Source: Pontibacter amylolyticus
Lineage (GTDB): Bacteria > Bacteroidota > Bacteroidia > Cytophagales > Hymenobacteraceae
Reading direction: 5' to 3'
Assembly: GCF_014638845.1 (NCBI RefSeq)
Contig: NZ_BMFP01000004.1
Span: forward strand, 372,001 to 436,000
DNA: 64,000 bases
Positions 16,819 to 26,302 of the stretch are shown piece by piece. The notes beneath the pieces are model-generated. The model was not told the DNA's origin. It saw only the letters and a program-made list of their open reading frames with translations, and made no database searches. Made by a program: the position numbers and the translations under genes. Numbering within the stretch: the stretch's first letter is position 1; each line of letters opens with the position of its first letter.

Positions 16819-17070
16819 TACTTTTTTAGGTTGTTAGCGGCATTTGCGAAATCTTTTAAGGAAAAACTGAAACATTTTCAACAAATTCCCCGCTAATATT
16901 TGTTAATTACTAAGCATTGCAATAACATTGCAGTGCAATTTATGGCAGGCCCTATCCTGAGCCTCACAAAACTCTATCGCATTCATTCATTTTCCGAATT
17001 ACTAAGTCAAGCTCTCGCTGCGTTCGCCCATGCGTGCCAAGCAGGTTAATTTAACTACCATACCACATTT

Positions 17071-18918
17071 ATGTACAAAATTGAAGAATTGAAAGATAGG
17101 CTTCTTTCAGAACTCAAGGAAATTGCAGAAGACCTGGGTGTCAAGAATTTCAAGAAACTCAGCAAACAGGATCTCGTCTACAAAATCCTTGATCAGCAAG
17201 CTATTACCCCTCCCGACAAATTGCCCAAAAAAGTAAAATCCTCCTCTGGTACAGCCGTCGCCAGCGAAACCGCAGCTACTGAAAACACAATTACCATCAG
17301 CGAAGAGCAAGAGGTGAATGAAGAGCCGGCGGCCACTGTAGCCGAAGCGACAGCCCAGCCAAAACCTGCCCGCGAAGCAGCCCGCCGCGAACAAACCAGT
17401 CCGACTTTAGTACAACAGGCGGCCCCCGTAAAAGACCATGGCCCGCAGCGTGAGCGCGTAACGACCCGCCGTGACAACCGCAACGAGGGCGCCCCGCGTG
17501 AGCAGCGCCAGGAACAGCGTGTGGAGCGCACGGAGGCCCGCCCGGAACGCGCTGAGAGAACCGAGCAGCGTCCGGAACGTGTTGAGAGACCTGAAACCCA
17601 GCGTCCTGAGCGCAACGACCGGAATGAAAGAAACGACAACCGTGAACAACGCCCGGAGGTAGGCAACCGTGCAGAGCAGCAGCGTGAGCAACGTCCTGAA
17701 ATAGGAAACCGCAGCGATAGCCGCAACGACCAGAACCGGGGTGGTGATAACTTCCCGCGCCGTCAGCCGAACGCGGCTGCCAACAGCAATAACTTCCGCG
17801 AGTTTGACGGAATAATCCTAAATGAAGGTGTGTTGGAGCTGATGCAGGATGGCTACGGCTTCCTTCGCTCTACGCATTACAACTACCTGGCCTCGCCAGA
17901 TGATATCTACGTGTCTCCTTCGCAAATCAAATTGTTTGGTCTGAAGACAGGCGATACGGTTAAAGGCCAGATCCGTCCGCCGAAAGAAGGGGAGAAATAC
18001 TTTGCCCTGCTTAAAGTGGATCTGGTGAACGGACGTACCACGGAGGAAATCCGCGACCGCATCCCTTTCCAGCACCTGACACCGCTTTTCCCGGAAGAGC
18101 GCCTGAAACTGACCACCAAGCCCAACCTGCTTTCAACCCGTATCCTCGATCTGTTTGCCCCGATCGGTAAAGGCCAGCGTGGTATGATCGTGGCGCAGCC
18201 GAAGACAGGTAAGACCGTGTTGCTGAAAGAGATCGCCAATGCCATCTCTGAAAACCATCCGGAGGTATACCTGATGATCCTGCTCATAGACGAGCGCCCG
18301 GAAGAAGTAACCGATATGGCCCGCAGCGTGAGAGCAGAGGTGATTGCCTCTACTTTCGACGAAACTGCCGACCGCCATGTGAAGGTTTCGAGCATTGTGT
18401 TGGACAAGGCCAAGCGTATGGTAGAGTGCGGCCACGATGTAGTGATCCTGCTCGACTCCATCACGCGTCTGGCGCGCGCCTACAACACGGTGGTGCCTTC
18501 ATCAGGCAAGATCCTGTCGGGTGGTGTGGATGCCAACGCGTTGCACAAGCCGAAACGTTTCTTCGGTGCTGCCCGTAACGTGGAGAATGGCGGTTCACTC
18601 ACTATCATCGCGACTGCCCTGATCGACACGGGTTCTAAAATGGACGAGGTGATCTTCGAAGAATTTAAAGGTACCGGTAACATGGAACTGCAGCTGGACC
18701 GCAAACTGGCCAACCGCAGAATCTACCCGGCTATCGACGTGCCGGCTTCCGGTACACGCCGCGAAGACCTCCTCATGGACCGTGACGAACTGAACCGCAT
18801 CTGGATCCTGCGCAAGTTTATGTCTGACATGAACTCCGTAGAAGCCATGGAATTCCTGAAAGACAGAATGCAGGGTACCAAGAGCAACGAAGAGTTCCTG
18901 ATCTCGATGAACGGGTAA
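17071..18918 (+). CDS. rho: Transcription termination factor Rho with long disordered insert
   Basis: RNA-dependent helicase that terminates transcription. 615 aa, about 200 more than E. coli Rho. Order: Rho_N helices (1-45); a low-complexity Arg/Glu/Asn/Pro segment (about 50-245) with imperfect repeats such as [11 protein letters not shown]; the RNA-binding cold-shock domain with DGYGFLRS (about 250-330); the ATPase with Walker [13 protein letters not shown], Walker B-like [12 protein letters not shown] and [13 protein letters not shown]. The core is intact. Such inserts are typical of Bacteroidota, and in Bacteroides thetaiotaomicron the insert has been reported to drive phase separation. 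The 282-bp region upstream may hold a leader for autoregulation. Confidence 0.97.
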   Translation: MYKIEELKDRLLSELKEIAEDLGVKNFKKLSKQDLVYKILDQQAITPPDKLPKKVKSSSGTAVASETAATENTITISEEQEVNEEPAATVAEATAQPKPAREAARREQTSPTLVQQAAPVKDHGPQRERVTTRRDNRNEGAPREQRQEQRVERTEARPERAERTEQRPERVERPETQRPERNDRNERNDNREQRPEVGNRAEQQREQRPEIGNRSDSRNDQNRGGDNFPRRQPNAAANSNNFREFDGIILNEGVLELMQDGYGFLRSTHYNYLASPDDIYVSPSQIKLFGLKTGDTVKGQIRPPKEGEKYFALLKVDLVNGRTTEEIRDRIPFQHLTPLFPEERLKLTTKPNLLSTRILDLFAPIGKGQRGMIVAQPKTGKTVLLKEIANAISENHPEVYLMILLIDERPEEVTDMARSVRAEVIASTFDETADRHVKVSSIVLDKAKRMVECGHDVVILLDSITRLARAYNTVVPSSGKILSGGVDANALHKPKRFFGAARNVENGGSLTIIATALIDTGSKMDEVIFEEFKGTGNMELQLDRKLANRRIYPAIDVPASGTRREDLLMDRDELNRIWILRKFMSDMNSVEAMEFLKDRMQGTKSNEEFLISMNG

Positions 18919-18930
18919 AGTATACTTACC

Positions 18931-18980
18931 AAAAACAGACCGGCCCCACTGCTACAAAGCAATGGGGCCGGTCTGTTTTT
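18931..18980 (+). terminator. Hairpin terminator after rho
   Basis: AAAAACAGACCGGCCCCACT pairs with the segment 18959-18980, one C/A mismatch near the loop, ending in TTTTT. Confidence 0.88.
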
Positions 18981-18983
18981 GGA

Positions 18984-19138
18984 GGTTAAATTGTTGAATG
19001 GTTAAATTGTTAATCAGCTACTATCTATCATGCACAGTGTTAGAACATGTAGGCTGTCTTTTCAATTGATATACTTCGTTTACAACATTTATCTAACCAT
19101 CAACAATCTAACAATTCAACAATTTAACCATCAACAAT
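18984..19138. repeat. Inverted repeat with GGTTAAATTGTTGAAT arms
   Basis: Left arm 18984-19018 (GGTTAAATTGTTGAATGG) starts directly after the rho terminator. Right arm 19089-19138 (CAATTTAACCATCAACAATT) runs up to the stop codon of the membrane protein at 19139. The vocabulary matches the repeat at 5291-5531. Confidence 0.7.
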
Positions 19139-19618
19139 TTAATACAAACTCCAAAACGGATAATCCGGCTTGGCCAGCAGGTAGACGGTATAGGTGAGCA
19201 CCAAGCCAAAAACGATGTGTGCAAAAATAAGTGTGGTGAGGTAGGTGCGGAGCGATATGAGGGGCGGTCTGGGGTGTACCATGAAAAACAGATACCAGAT
19301 GAACATCGCCATTAGGCCATGCGCCAATCCAAAAAGGAATCCCCAGGAGGCGTTGATGAGCCCAACCTCGGAATGCCACAGCGCAATGTAGAAGAGCGCA
19401 AAAATTATCCCGGCCAGGTAGTGGGCCACCGTGCCGTATACCTTGGTGTTGGTGGCCTTTGAGAGCGAGCCGTCGGGTTGTGTGCGGTTCATCAGCATAG
19501 TGCCCAATATGCGGGTTACTTTCATAACACGGTGCGTCACATACGACATCAGGTATAGGAAGGCAGTCATGGCGGCGGTGGCGGCGAGCCCACCTATTAC
19601 AGCGTAGAGAAGTTTCAT
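19139..19618 (-). CDS. Small integral membrane protein, unknown function
   Basis: 159 aa with four predicted membrane helices: 5-27 (VIGGLAATAAMTAFLYLM), about 66-84 (HYLAGIIFALFYIALW), about 90-112 and about 128-148 (IFAHIVFGLVLTYTVYLLA). No catalytic motif is visible. It sits just downstream of a UbiA-type prenyltransferase on the same strand (67 bp gap), which hints at a membrane lipid or quinone context, but that is only inference. No family name can be given with confidence. Confidence 0.8.
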   Translation of the reverse strand: MKLLYAVIGGLAATAAMTAFLYLMSYVTHRVMKVTRILGTMLMNRTQPDGSLSKATNTKVYGTVAHYLAGIIFALFYIALWHSEVGLINASWGFLFGLAHGLMAMFIWYLFFMVHPRPPLISLRTYLTTLIFAHIVFGLVLTYTVYLLAKPDYPFWSLY

Positions 19619-19685
19619 GGTGAGATGGTTTTTGCTGTTATACGCAATCAGGCCAGGTAGTTACGGATCGCCGTCCTGTATGAAA

Positions 19686-20591
19686 TTATGAGGCGTAAAC
19701 AGATCGCAGCAGTAGTATAAGGAAAAAAGCCAGGCTGATGCAGAGCGACGAGATCTTGTTCATGCGCATCGTGTTTTCAAAATTCACTTCCCCGTAGTTC
19801 CGCCACGACCGCCGCACCCAACTCAGAAAATAATAGGTAATGGGACCGGTGCAAAGCAGGAAGATCGCTATGTTGAGCAGTTGCCCCAGCGCCAGGTATA
19901 GCCCGATCAGAAGTGCCGCTCCCAGGCTGAGCGCTATACCTGCGAACACAAAAGTGCCCCGTATACCCAGCAGTAAACTTAGTGTTTTGTCACCCCGCTC
20001 ACCGTCTTCCCGGTGTTGGTAGATTTGGGTGAGGGGATAGGAGCCGCAAAGAAAGAGCGTGCTGACCAGGGCAAACCAGATGTTGGGAGCTTGCAGCGTT
20101 TGCTGCCAGTCCAGACCAGCCCCTACCTGCACCATCCAAAAAGTGAACGCTCCCTGAAAAACCGTAACGACCAGTGTGCTGATAACAGGGTATTTCTTGA
20201 GCCGGATATCCCGGTTGCTGTAAGCCTTGGAAACCAACAGGTATAGCGCCACCAGCAAAGCAAACAGAGGAGAAAGTAAAAAGCTAAGTAGTACGGCCAG
20301 CACATCAAATAACAGCACCAGGTGAAACAGCTCCTGCGTGACTTTGGGGGGCCGGCGGAGTCCGCCGATGCTGCCTTCATCCCGATCGTGGTAGGAGTTG
20401 TAACCGTTGCTGGCTGGGTATACGAGCACATGCAGAACCAGGAACACATCCGCTGCCTGCCACCAGGTATAGCCGTCGGCTACGCTCAGCGCAAACCAGT
20501 ACACCGGCATCAGATATACCGAAAACGGAATCCGCATCAGCGTCAGGGCGCTGCCGTATTTTCCGATGACAGGGATAGCGACTGGTTTCAT
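19686..20591 (-). CDS. UbiA superfamily prenyltransferase
   Basis: 301 aa, multi-pass membrane protein. Both Asp-rich Mg-diphosphate sites are visible: first NSYHDRDEG (about 65-73), second EDGERGDKTLSLLLG (about 196-210). UbiA enzymes transfer a polyprenyl chain to an aromatic or other acceptor in quinone, heme, carotenoid or lipid synthesis. The acceptor cannot be read from the sequence. Neighbours on the same strand are a membrane-associated methyltransferase-like protein upstream (214 bp) and a small membrane protein downstream (67 bp), which could together modify one lipid. Confidence 0.88.
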   Translation of the reverse strand: MKPVAIPVIGKYGSALTLMRIPFSVYLMPVYWFALSVADGYTWWQAADVFLVLHVLVYPASNGYNSYHDRDEGSIGGLRRPPKVTQELFHLVLLFDVLAVLLSFLLSPLFALLVALYLLVSKAYSNRDIRLKKYPVISTLVVTVFQGAFTFWMVQVGAGLDWQQTLQAPNIWFALVSTLFLCGSYPLTQIYQHREDGERGDKTLSLLLGIRGTFVFAGIALSLGAALLIGLYLALGQLLNIAIFLLCTGPITYYFLSWVRRSWRNYGEVNFENTMRMNKISSLCISLAFFLILLLRSVYAS

Positions 20592-20805
20592 GGTTGATTG
20601 CTAATTGTTGATTGATGTATGATGATCGTTGATGTAGCTTATACTTTCATGCTCTACTACTTACTTTCATGCTCTACTACTTTTAACTCATTGATATTAA
20701 CCTCCGGACTACGTTTCTCTCTTCTGTACTGATTAATTTTCTCTTACGGCGATTAAAATCCTTCTCCCTCAATAAAGAATCTACAATTAACAATCAGCAA
20801 TTTTA
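20592..20805. repeat. Inverted repeat with TTGATTGCTAATTG arms and a 20-bp tandem duplication
   Basis: Left arm (GGTTGATTGCTAATTGTTG) abuts the ATG of the UbiA gene. The right arm (CTACAATTAACAATCAGCAA, about 20779-20805) abuts the stop codon of the methyltransferase-like gene. In the middle the unit TACTTTCATGCTCTACTACT occurs twice in tandem (20642-20661 and 20662-20681). Confidence 0.65.
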
Positions 20806-21618
20806 TTAATCAGGATAGCCCAGCAGATAAATGACCTGCTTGCCCGGTCCGCTTCCTACGATGCCGCTGCGCCAGGTATAGCCGGGCGGGGTATCGACGC
20901 GCGTCAGCAGCTTGTCCAGCATACGTGGATTGTAAAGCCTGAACAGCGACACCAGGCCATCCCACATGATGCCCAATGGAATGATTGGTATAAGGTACGT
21001 GAACAGGAGTCGGCTCAGTTTAAAAGGCCGGATAAAAGGCGTTACGAGCAGGATGATGACCGGGAAAGTGAGCAGGAAAATGATTAGCTCCGCCCAGGTC
21101 TTGCCGCCTCCTTCAAAGATACCGATAGGCGCCCGCTGATCGGCGGCGTTTTGCAAAATGGCCGCAGCCTGCGCTGGCCGGAAATGGTGAAAAGAGGAAA
21201 AGATGGTGCGAACGCCTTGTATTTGCGGTGGCACTCTCGTGGCATCTACAGGCGAGGCAATAAAGTCAATCAGTCCACCGGATTGGTTATGCAGGTACTC
21301 GTACGCACCCAGGTTGGGGAACCGATCCGATAAGGTGACGCGGACAGGCTCGCCCATGCGCTGGCTAAGCGCTTCGCGTATACCTGCTATGCCACCGCCG
21401 GCGCCGGAGCACAGGTCTGTGAAGTGCGTTTGGCCGCTGCGACGCAGCAGCTCCTCCAGCAGCGGTATGGCGGGGCCGTAGGCGCCGAGCTTCGAGATCA
21501 TGAAGCGGAGGAAATCGAGCATGCCCTGGCGGAAAATGTGCGGAAACCAGGGCTGGTCTTCTAACTCGAAAAGGTGCAGGCGGAAGTTCAAGGGCAGCAG
21601 CGATTGTTTTGTTCGCAT
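20806..21618 (-). CDS. Class I methyltransferase-like protein with membrane insertion
   Basis: 270 aa. SAM-binding fold signs: motif I FTDLCSGAGGGIAG (about 67-80), acidic strand-2 end TLSDRFPNLGA, and the strand-4 motif TIFSSFHHF, all in the right order. After residue 180 come two hydrophobic segments (LIIFLLTFPVIILLVTPF and LIPIIPLGIMWDGL), so the protein probably sits on the membrane. The substrate is unknown. Its place upstream of a UbiA prenyltransferase suggests methylation of a prenylated lipid (inference). Confidence 0.75.
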   Translation of the reverse strand: MRTKQSLLPLNFRLHLFELEDQPWFPHIFRQGMLDFLRFMISKLGAYGPAIPLLEELLRRSGQTHFTDLCSGAGGGIAGIREALSQRMGEPVRVTLSDRFPNLGAYEYLHNQSGGLIDFIASPVDATRVPPQIQGVRTIFSSFHHFRPAQAAAILQNAADQRAPIGIFEGGGKTWAELIIFLLTFPVIILLVTPFIRPFKLSRLLFTYLIPIIPLGIMWDGLVSLFRLYNPRMLDKLLTRVDTPPGYTWRSGIVGSGPGKQVIYLLGYPD

Positions 21619-21642
21619 ACTGCCCTCTGCCTGTAAAAGTTG

Positions 21643-22104
21643 CTAGGGGAGTGTCGTGCCGCGCTGGCTCATCCAAGGATGCAGCTCCATGATCAGCTTG
21701 CCGGCTTTTACGGCCGGGTCTGCCTCGGTCAGTGCCTTCGCTTCTTCCAGCGTAGCCACGTCAAAAATGAAAATACCGCGCAGTTCGCCATTGTCCAGAA
21801 ACGGACCAGCCATCACCAGTTTGCCATCGGCGGCCATCTTCCGGATATGCGCCATATGCCCACGCTGGATGCTGTTCACTTCGGCTGTGTCGGTGGGTTG
21901 GTAAGGACCTTTTTTGAGCAGGGCCATGTAGTAGGTCTTCATCTGGCTCATGTCCATCTCACCAGACTTTTTAGGCGATTCCTGTGCTGTGGCGGCTGGC
22001 GCTTTTTTAACCGTCGCTTTCGACTTGGATTGGGCTTGAGCGCCTAGTGTGAAGCAAAGGCTGAGGGCCAGTGCTATACCTATGGTTTGTAGCAGTTTTT
22101 TCAT
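21643..22104 (-). CDS. Exported YCII-domain protein
   Basis: 153 aa. The signal peptide (MKKLLQTIGIALALSLCF, ending near GAQAQ) is followed by a Lys/Ala-rich linker and a YCII-like domain: MALLKKGPYQPT, RGHMAHIRKMAADGKLVMAG, PFLDNGELRGIFIFD. YCII domains are dimeric ferredoxin-fold proteins with a conserved His, here in HMAHIRKM; most are cytosolic and of unknown activity, so an exported version is a little unusual. It lies 24 bp from the MTase-like gene and may share its transcript. Confidence 0.85.
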   Translation of the reverse strand: MKKLLQTIGIALALSLCFTLGAQAQSKSKATVKKAPAATAQESPKKSGEMDMSQMKTYYMALLKKGPYQPTDTAEVNSIQRGHMAHIRKMAADGKLVMAGPFLDNGELRGIFIFDVATLEEAKALTEADPAVKAGKLIMELHPWMSQRGTTLP

Positions 22105-22124
22105 GCAGGTAAAGGTATAGAAAC

Positions 22125-22637
22125 TCAGTTACTTTTCACGATTCCTGTAGCCCCGGCCCCAATGCTGAAGTTATCGCCAGCATTACTGAACAATTGCCAA
22201 TATTCTTCCTGCGGCTTACCCAGGTCAGGCGCTAAGATCAGGCGGTCGCCGTTCACAAAAGTCAGGGCAATGCCGTAGGCGTCTCTTACTTCGGAGTGCT
22301 CTACTGCCAGGGCCTGGCTGCTGATCACGAGTCCCTGCAGGCGCTGGTCGCGGAGGTTGGCGCCGGGCACTTTCCAGTCGAACTTGGGGGAGGGCAGGCC
22401 GGGCTCCCGCTTGCGCATGAACACCTCACTGTGCTTGATGGTGTCGCCGTTGGCCAGTTCAAAAGTCCAGGGGCAGTTCACGGCCAGGGTATAGAGGCCA
22501 ACGTCGAGGATTAGTCCCTGCGGCGTGGTATAGCTGGTTTTGCCGAAGTGAAAGTACTGCACCAGTTCGCTGCGGGTGGTCTTGGTTAGCGGCAGGCCTT
22601 TGATTTTGTCGAACGCTACCTGTAATTGCTCTTGCAT
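22125..22637 (-). CDS. Protein of unknown function
   Basis: 170 aa from ATG 22637 (MQEQLQVAFDKIKGLPLTKT). A TTG nine codons upstream is possible, but a -7 element at 22662-22669 overlaps it. There is no signal peptide. The sequence has strand-rich blocks (LILDVGLYTLAVNCPWTFEL, GDTIKHSEVFM) and no motif I recognise. It looks like a soluble beta-rich protein, and ends 20 bp before the YCII gene, so the two may be one transcript. Confidence 0.7.
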   Translation of the reverse strand: MQEQLQVAFDKIKGLPLTKTTRSELVQYFHFGKTSYTTPQGLILDVGLYTLAVNCPWTFELANGDTIKHSEVFMRKREPGLPSPKFDWKVPGANLRDQRLQGLVISSQALAVEHSEVRDAYGIALTFVNGDRLILAPDLGKPQEEYWQLFSNAGDNFSIGAGATGIVKSN

Positions 22638-22661
22638 GGGCGTATGGGGAATGCTATGCGG

Positions 22662-22669
22662 CAAAGATA
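22662..22669 (-). promoter_or_regulatory. -7 element TATCTTTG for the gene at 22637
   Basis: Minus-strand TAnnTTTG match 25 bp upstream of the ATG. Confidence 0.5.
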
Positions 22670-22755
22670 GGCAGGGCCTGCCAAAGTTATAACAGCTAAT
22701 GCATATCGCTGACTAAGTTTTATGCGTTTCTGGAAAAGTATTTGGACACAAAAGG

Positions 22756-22763
22756 TATATTTG
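22756..22763 (+). promoter_or_regulatory. -7 element TATATTTG for the PBP1A gene
   Basis: Plus-strand match, 60 bp upstream of the ATG at 22823. It overlaps a GGTATA motif copy (AGGTATATTTG). A TTTG upstream at 22741 is too close (11 bp) to be a standard -33 box. Confidence 0.5.
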
Positions 22764-22822
22764 CAGTAGATTAGAGAGAAGCGATCCGGAAAAATACAGG
22801 CAATTCGCCCTGATGAAATAAC

Positions 22823-25162
22823 ATGCTGCAAGAGCAAGAAAAAGAACAAGTAAAGCAACCGGCTAAAAAGAGAAGGTCCGTTTACGGCCGCATCATTGGC
22901 TATACCTGGAAGCTGTTTCTGTTGGGACTGATGGTGGTGGTCGGTTACCTGGTAAGTGTGGAGTATAACTTCTTCTACCTCTTCGGTTCCTCCCCGAGTC
23001 TGGATAGGCTGGAAAACCCGCGTAGCGACCAGGCTTCCGAACTCTACACTGCCGACGGCCAGCTGATCGGAAAGTACTTCCGCGAAAACCGCAGTCCGGT
23101 GGGCTTTAAGGAAATGTCGCCAACGCTCATCAACGCCCTGATCGCCACCGAGGACATCCGGTTTTACGAGCACGCAGGTATAGACCCGACGGCCATTTTT
23201 GGTGCCGTATACGACAATCTCCGCGGCGAAAGCCGGGGCGGCAGTACCATTACGCAACAGCTGGCCAAAAACCTGTACAAGACCCGTACCGACGACTCCA
23301 AAGGCGTACTGGGCCACATACCGGGTCTGAACATCGTCATCTCCAAAACAAAGGAGTGGCTCACTGCCATCAAGCTGGAGCAGCGCTATACCAAGGAGGA
23401 GATCCTGGCCATGTATCTGAATACGGTGGACTTTGGCAGTAACTCGTTTGGTATACAGGTAGCCTCCAAGACCTTTTTCAACACCTCCCCTGACAGCCTC
23501 AAGTCCGAGCAGGCCGCCGTGCTGGTGGGTTTGCTCAAGGCCCCGACCTACTATAGCCCGCGCTTCAACCCCGAAAATGCCACCCGCCGCCGCAACACCG
23601 TGCTGGGGCAGATGGCCAAGTATGACTACCTCACCCAGGCGCAGGCTGATTCCCTGAGCCAACTGCCGCTGGTGCTGGACTACAAAGTAGAGAACCACTA
23701 CGACGGACCGGCGACTTACTTCCGGGGGGCGGTGGCTGACTTTATGAAGGAGTGGTGCAAACAGAACGGCTACGACCTATACCGCGACGGCCTGAAGGTA
23801 TACACCACCATCGACTCGCGCATACAGGCGCATGCCGAGGCAGCCATGGAGCAGCAGATGCGCACCCTGCAGCGCCGCTTCGATAACCACTGGAAGGGCA
23901 AGAACCCATGGGTAGACGAGAAAAACAATGAAATCCCGGGCTTCATAGAAGAAACGATCAAGCGCACCGACTACTACAAGCGCCTCAAAAAGAAGCACGG
24001 CGACAATACAGCCGCGATCAACAAAGAGCTGAACACACCGCGCGAGATGATGGTGTTTACCTGGGATAACCCGGAGCGCGAAAAGAAAATGACCATGTCG
24101 CCGCTGGATTCGCTGCGCTACTACAAGCGCTTCCTGCACGGCGGTATGATGACCATGGATCCCTTCTCCGGTGAGATCAAGGCCTGGGTAGGGGGTATCA
24201 ACTACAAGTACTTTAAGTTCGACCACGTGAAGCAGGCGCGACGCCAGCCAGGCTCTACCTTCAAGCCGTTCGTGTACGTGGCCGCCATCGATAACGGCTA
24301 CTCGCCCTGCGACAAGATCGTGGACACGCGCATTACTATCAATTATGTGGAGAAAGGGGAGAAGAAGAGCTGGTCGCCTACGAATGCTGACTGGGAGTAT
24401 ACCGGTGCGCCGATGACGCTGCGCCGTGGTATGGGTAAATCAGTCAATTCTGTCACGGCCCAACTCACGGAGCTGGTTGGCTGGGAAACTGTGGTGGACT
24501 ACGCGCACAAGCTAGGTATCAGCAGCCCGCTGGATAAGGTGCCCTCCATTGGCCTGGGACCGAGCGATGTGTCCGTGTACGAAATGGTGGGTGCCTACAG
24601 TACCTTCCCGAACCATGGTTTCCATACAGCGCCGCGCTTTATCACCCGCATCGAGGACCGCGAAGGCAACGTGATCGAGCAGTTTGTGCCTGAGCAGAAG
24701 AAAGTGCTGAGCGAAGAAACGGCTTTCCTGATGATGCACATGCTCAAAGGAGGTATAGAAGAACCGGGTGGCACCTCGCAGGCGCTCTGGGAATACGACC
24801 TCTGGAAGGGCAACGAGATCGGGGGAAAAACCGGCACCACCTCTAACCACTCCGATGGCTGGTTTATGGGTGTAACCAAGGACCTGGTAACCGGTGTGTG
24901 GGTGGGCGGCGAGGACCGCAGCATTCACTTCCGCACCTCTAGCCTGGGCGAAGGCTCCAAGACGGCACTGCCGGTATACGGCCTTTTCATGGAGCGAATC
25001 TACAAAGACAAAGACCTAGGCTATACCATGGGCCGCTTTCCGGGGCCAACCGTCAAGATCAACAAAAAATACAACTGCACCACCGTGCTGCCAAAAGCGG
25101 AGCCCGACTCCCTTTTCTTCGATCTGAATTTTGAGATTCCTGAGTTGATCGATACCTTTTAA
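22823..25162 (+). CDS. Class A penicillin-binding protein (PBP1A type)
   Basis: Bifunctional peptidoglycan synthase, 779 aa. Basic cytosolic tail (1-23), one membrane anchor (about 27-50), GT51 glycosyltransferase with EDIRFYEHAGID and GGSTITQQLAKNLYK (about 100-160), then the transpeptidase with SxxK in RRQPGSTFKPFVY, SVN in GKSVNSV and KTGTTSNHSDGW. All active-site residues are present. It acts in the periplasm on lipid II. The gene is monocistronic, with its own -7 element and a strong terminator downstream. Confidence 0.97.
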   Translation: MLQEQEKEQVKQPAKKRRSVYGRIIGYTWKLFLLGLMVVVGYLVSVEYNFFYLFGSSPSLDRLENPRSDQASELYTADGQLIGKYFRENRSPVGFKEMSPTLINALIATEDIRFYEHAGIDPTAIFGAVYDNLRGESRGGSTITQQLAKNLYKTRTDDSKGVLGHIPGLNIVISKTKEWLTAIKLEQRYTKEEILAMYLNTVDFGSNSFGIQVASKTFFNTSPDSLKSEQAAVLVGLLKAPTYYSPRFNPENATRRRNTVLGQMAKYDYLTQAQADSLSQLPLVLDYKVENHYDGPATYFRGAVADFMKEWCKQNGYDLYRDGLKVYTTIDSRIQAHAEAAMEQQMRTLQRRFDNHWKGKNPWVDEKNNEIPGFIEETIKRTDYYKRLKKKHGDNTAAINKELNTPREMMVFTWDNPEREKKMTMSPLDSLRYYKRFLHGGMMTMDPFSGEIKAWVGGINYKYFKFDHVKQARRQPGSTFKPFVYVAAIDNGYSPCDKIVDTRITINYVEKGEKKSWSPTNADWEYTGAPMTLRRGMGKSVNSVTAQLTELVGWETVVDYAHKLGISSPLDKVPSIGLGPSDVSVYEMVGAYSTFPNHGFHTAPRFITRIEDREGNVIEQFVPEQKKVLSEETAFLMMHMLKGGIEEPGGTSQALWEYDLWKGNEIGGKTGTTSNHSDGWFMGVTKDLVTGVWVGGEDRSIHFRTSSLGEGSKTALPVYGLFMERIYKDKDLGYTMGRFPGPTVKINKKYNCTTVLPKAEPDSLFFDLNFEIPELIDTF

Positions 25163-25180
25163 GCTATACCTGAACCATAG

Positions 25181-25224
25181 AAAACAGCAGCGCCGACTAT
25201 GCTAATAGCCGGCGCTGCTGTTTT
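25181..25224. terminator. Bidirectional terminator after PBP1A
   Basis: AAAACAGCAGCGCCG (25181-25195) pairs with CGGCGCTGCTGTTTT (25210-25224). It lies between convergent genes ending at 25162 and 25258. Confidence 0.88.
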
Positions 25225-25257
25225 AAAGTAAGTGCTATACCTGTGACAATAGGGAAA

Positions 25258-26184
25258 TCAGCTTTTGTCTTTGCTCTTGCTGTAGAAGGATTCCAGGGCC
25301 TCGTCCAGGTAATTGTATTCGAAGGTGAAGCCGGTCTGCAGCACTTTGTTGGCGCTCACACGCTGGCCGCTCAGCACCACATCGCTCATTTCGCCGAGCA
25401 TCAGGTTAAGGGCAAAAGAAGGCACTTTGGGCAAAACCAGGGGCTTGTGCATCGCCTCAGCCAGGGCTTCTGTAAACTCCTGGTTGGTAACAGGGTGAGG
25501 AGCCACGGCATTGTATACGCCAGTGAACTGCGTGTCTTCAATGGCCCGGATATAAAGGCGGCACAGGTCATCGATGTGGATCCAGGACATGTACTGCTTG
25601 CCACTGCCCAGCGGGGCGCCCGCCATCATTTTAATCGGTCGGGCCATCTGCGGCAGCGCGCCGCCCTTTTCGCTCAGCGCTATACCTGTGCGCAGAATGA
25701 CGGTGCGTATACCCAGGTCTTTGATCTGCCACACGGCCGCCTCCCAGGCTTTGCATACCTCAGCCATGAAGTCTTCGCCGTAGCTGCTCTCCTCCGACAT
25801 CAGCTGGTCACCTGAGTTGCCGTAAATGCCGATGGCAGAGGCCGAGATAAAGCCTTTCACGCGGTGCTCTTCTTGTTTGCGGAGACTGTTGAGTAGCAGT
25901 TGCGTGCTATCTACCCGGCTGCGCAGAATTTCGCGCTTGCGTTCTTTCGTCCACTTCTCATCAGCCAGTCCGGCGCCCGCCAGGTGGATGATGTAGTCGG
26001 CGTAGGTAATGGCGTTCTCATCCATGTATCCCTCCTTTATATCCCAGCGGAACGTCTTGTAGTGAGAGAACTTATCAGGAGCTCTGGACAGATGCGCCAC
26101 CTCATAGCCCTGATCGATGAGCATCTCCGAAAGACGCGATCCGATCAGCCCTGAACCACCTGAAATGAGTATTTTTCCAGCCAT
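25258..26184 (-). CDS. TIGR01777-type NAD-dependent epimerase (YfcH-like)
   Basis: 308 aa, extended SDR fold. The NAD-binding motif GGSGLIGSRLSEML is at 8-21; further family blocks are IIHLAGAGLADEKWTKERK, SASAIGIYG with the Tyr of the active site, and a C-terminal DUF1731-like part. This family has been misnamed cell-division inhibitor SulA; the substrate is unknown. No operon partner is evident; folE lies 118 bp further on in the same direction. Confidence 0.92.
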   Translation of the reverse strand: MAGKILISGGSGLIGSRLSEMLIDQGYEVAHLSRAPDKFSHYKTFRWDIKEGYMDENAITYADYIIHLAGAGLADEKWTKERKREILRSRVDSTQLLLNSLRKQEEHRVKGFISASAIGIYGNSGDQLMSEESSYGEDFMAEVCKAWEAAVWQIKDLGIRTVILRTGIALSEKGGALPQMARPIKMMAGAPLGSGKQYMSWIHIDDLCRLYIRAIEDTQFTGVYNAVAPHPVTNQEFTEALAEAMHKPLVLPKVPSFALNLMLGEMSDVVLSGQRVSANKVLQTGFTFEYNYLDEALESFYSKSKDKS

Positions 26185-26302
26185 AAATACTGATCGTTGT
26201 TATAATTTATATAGAAATATATCTATACGTGTAAGGACTAACTGAAAGTTGCTTTCAACGATCAAAACCGGCAGGCGGCGCTAAGGTTCGCTCGGGCGGG
26301 TC

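Noticed and set aside
16789..17070. Riboswitch or tRNA in the rho leader
   Set aside because: Only short inverted repeats (ATTGCA...TGCAAT near 16920-16940) were seen; no cloverleaf or known riboswitch core.
22616..23698. 360-codon minus-strand frame
   Set aside because: Shadow of the PBP1A gene.
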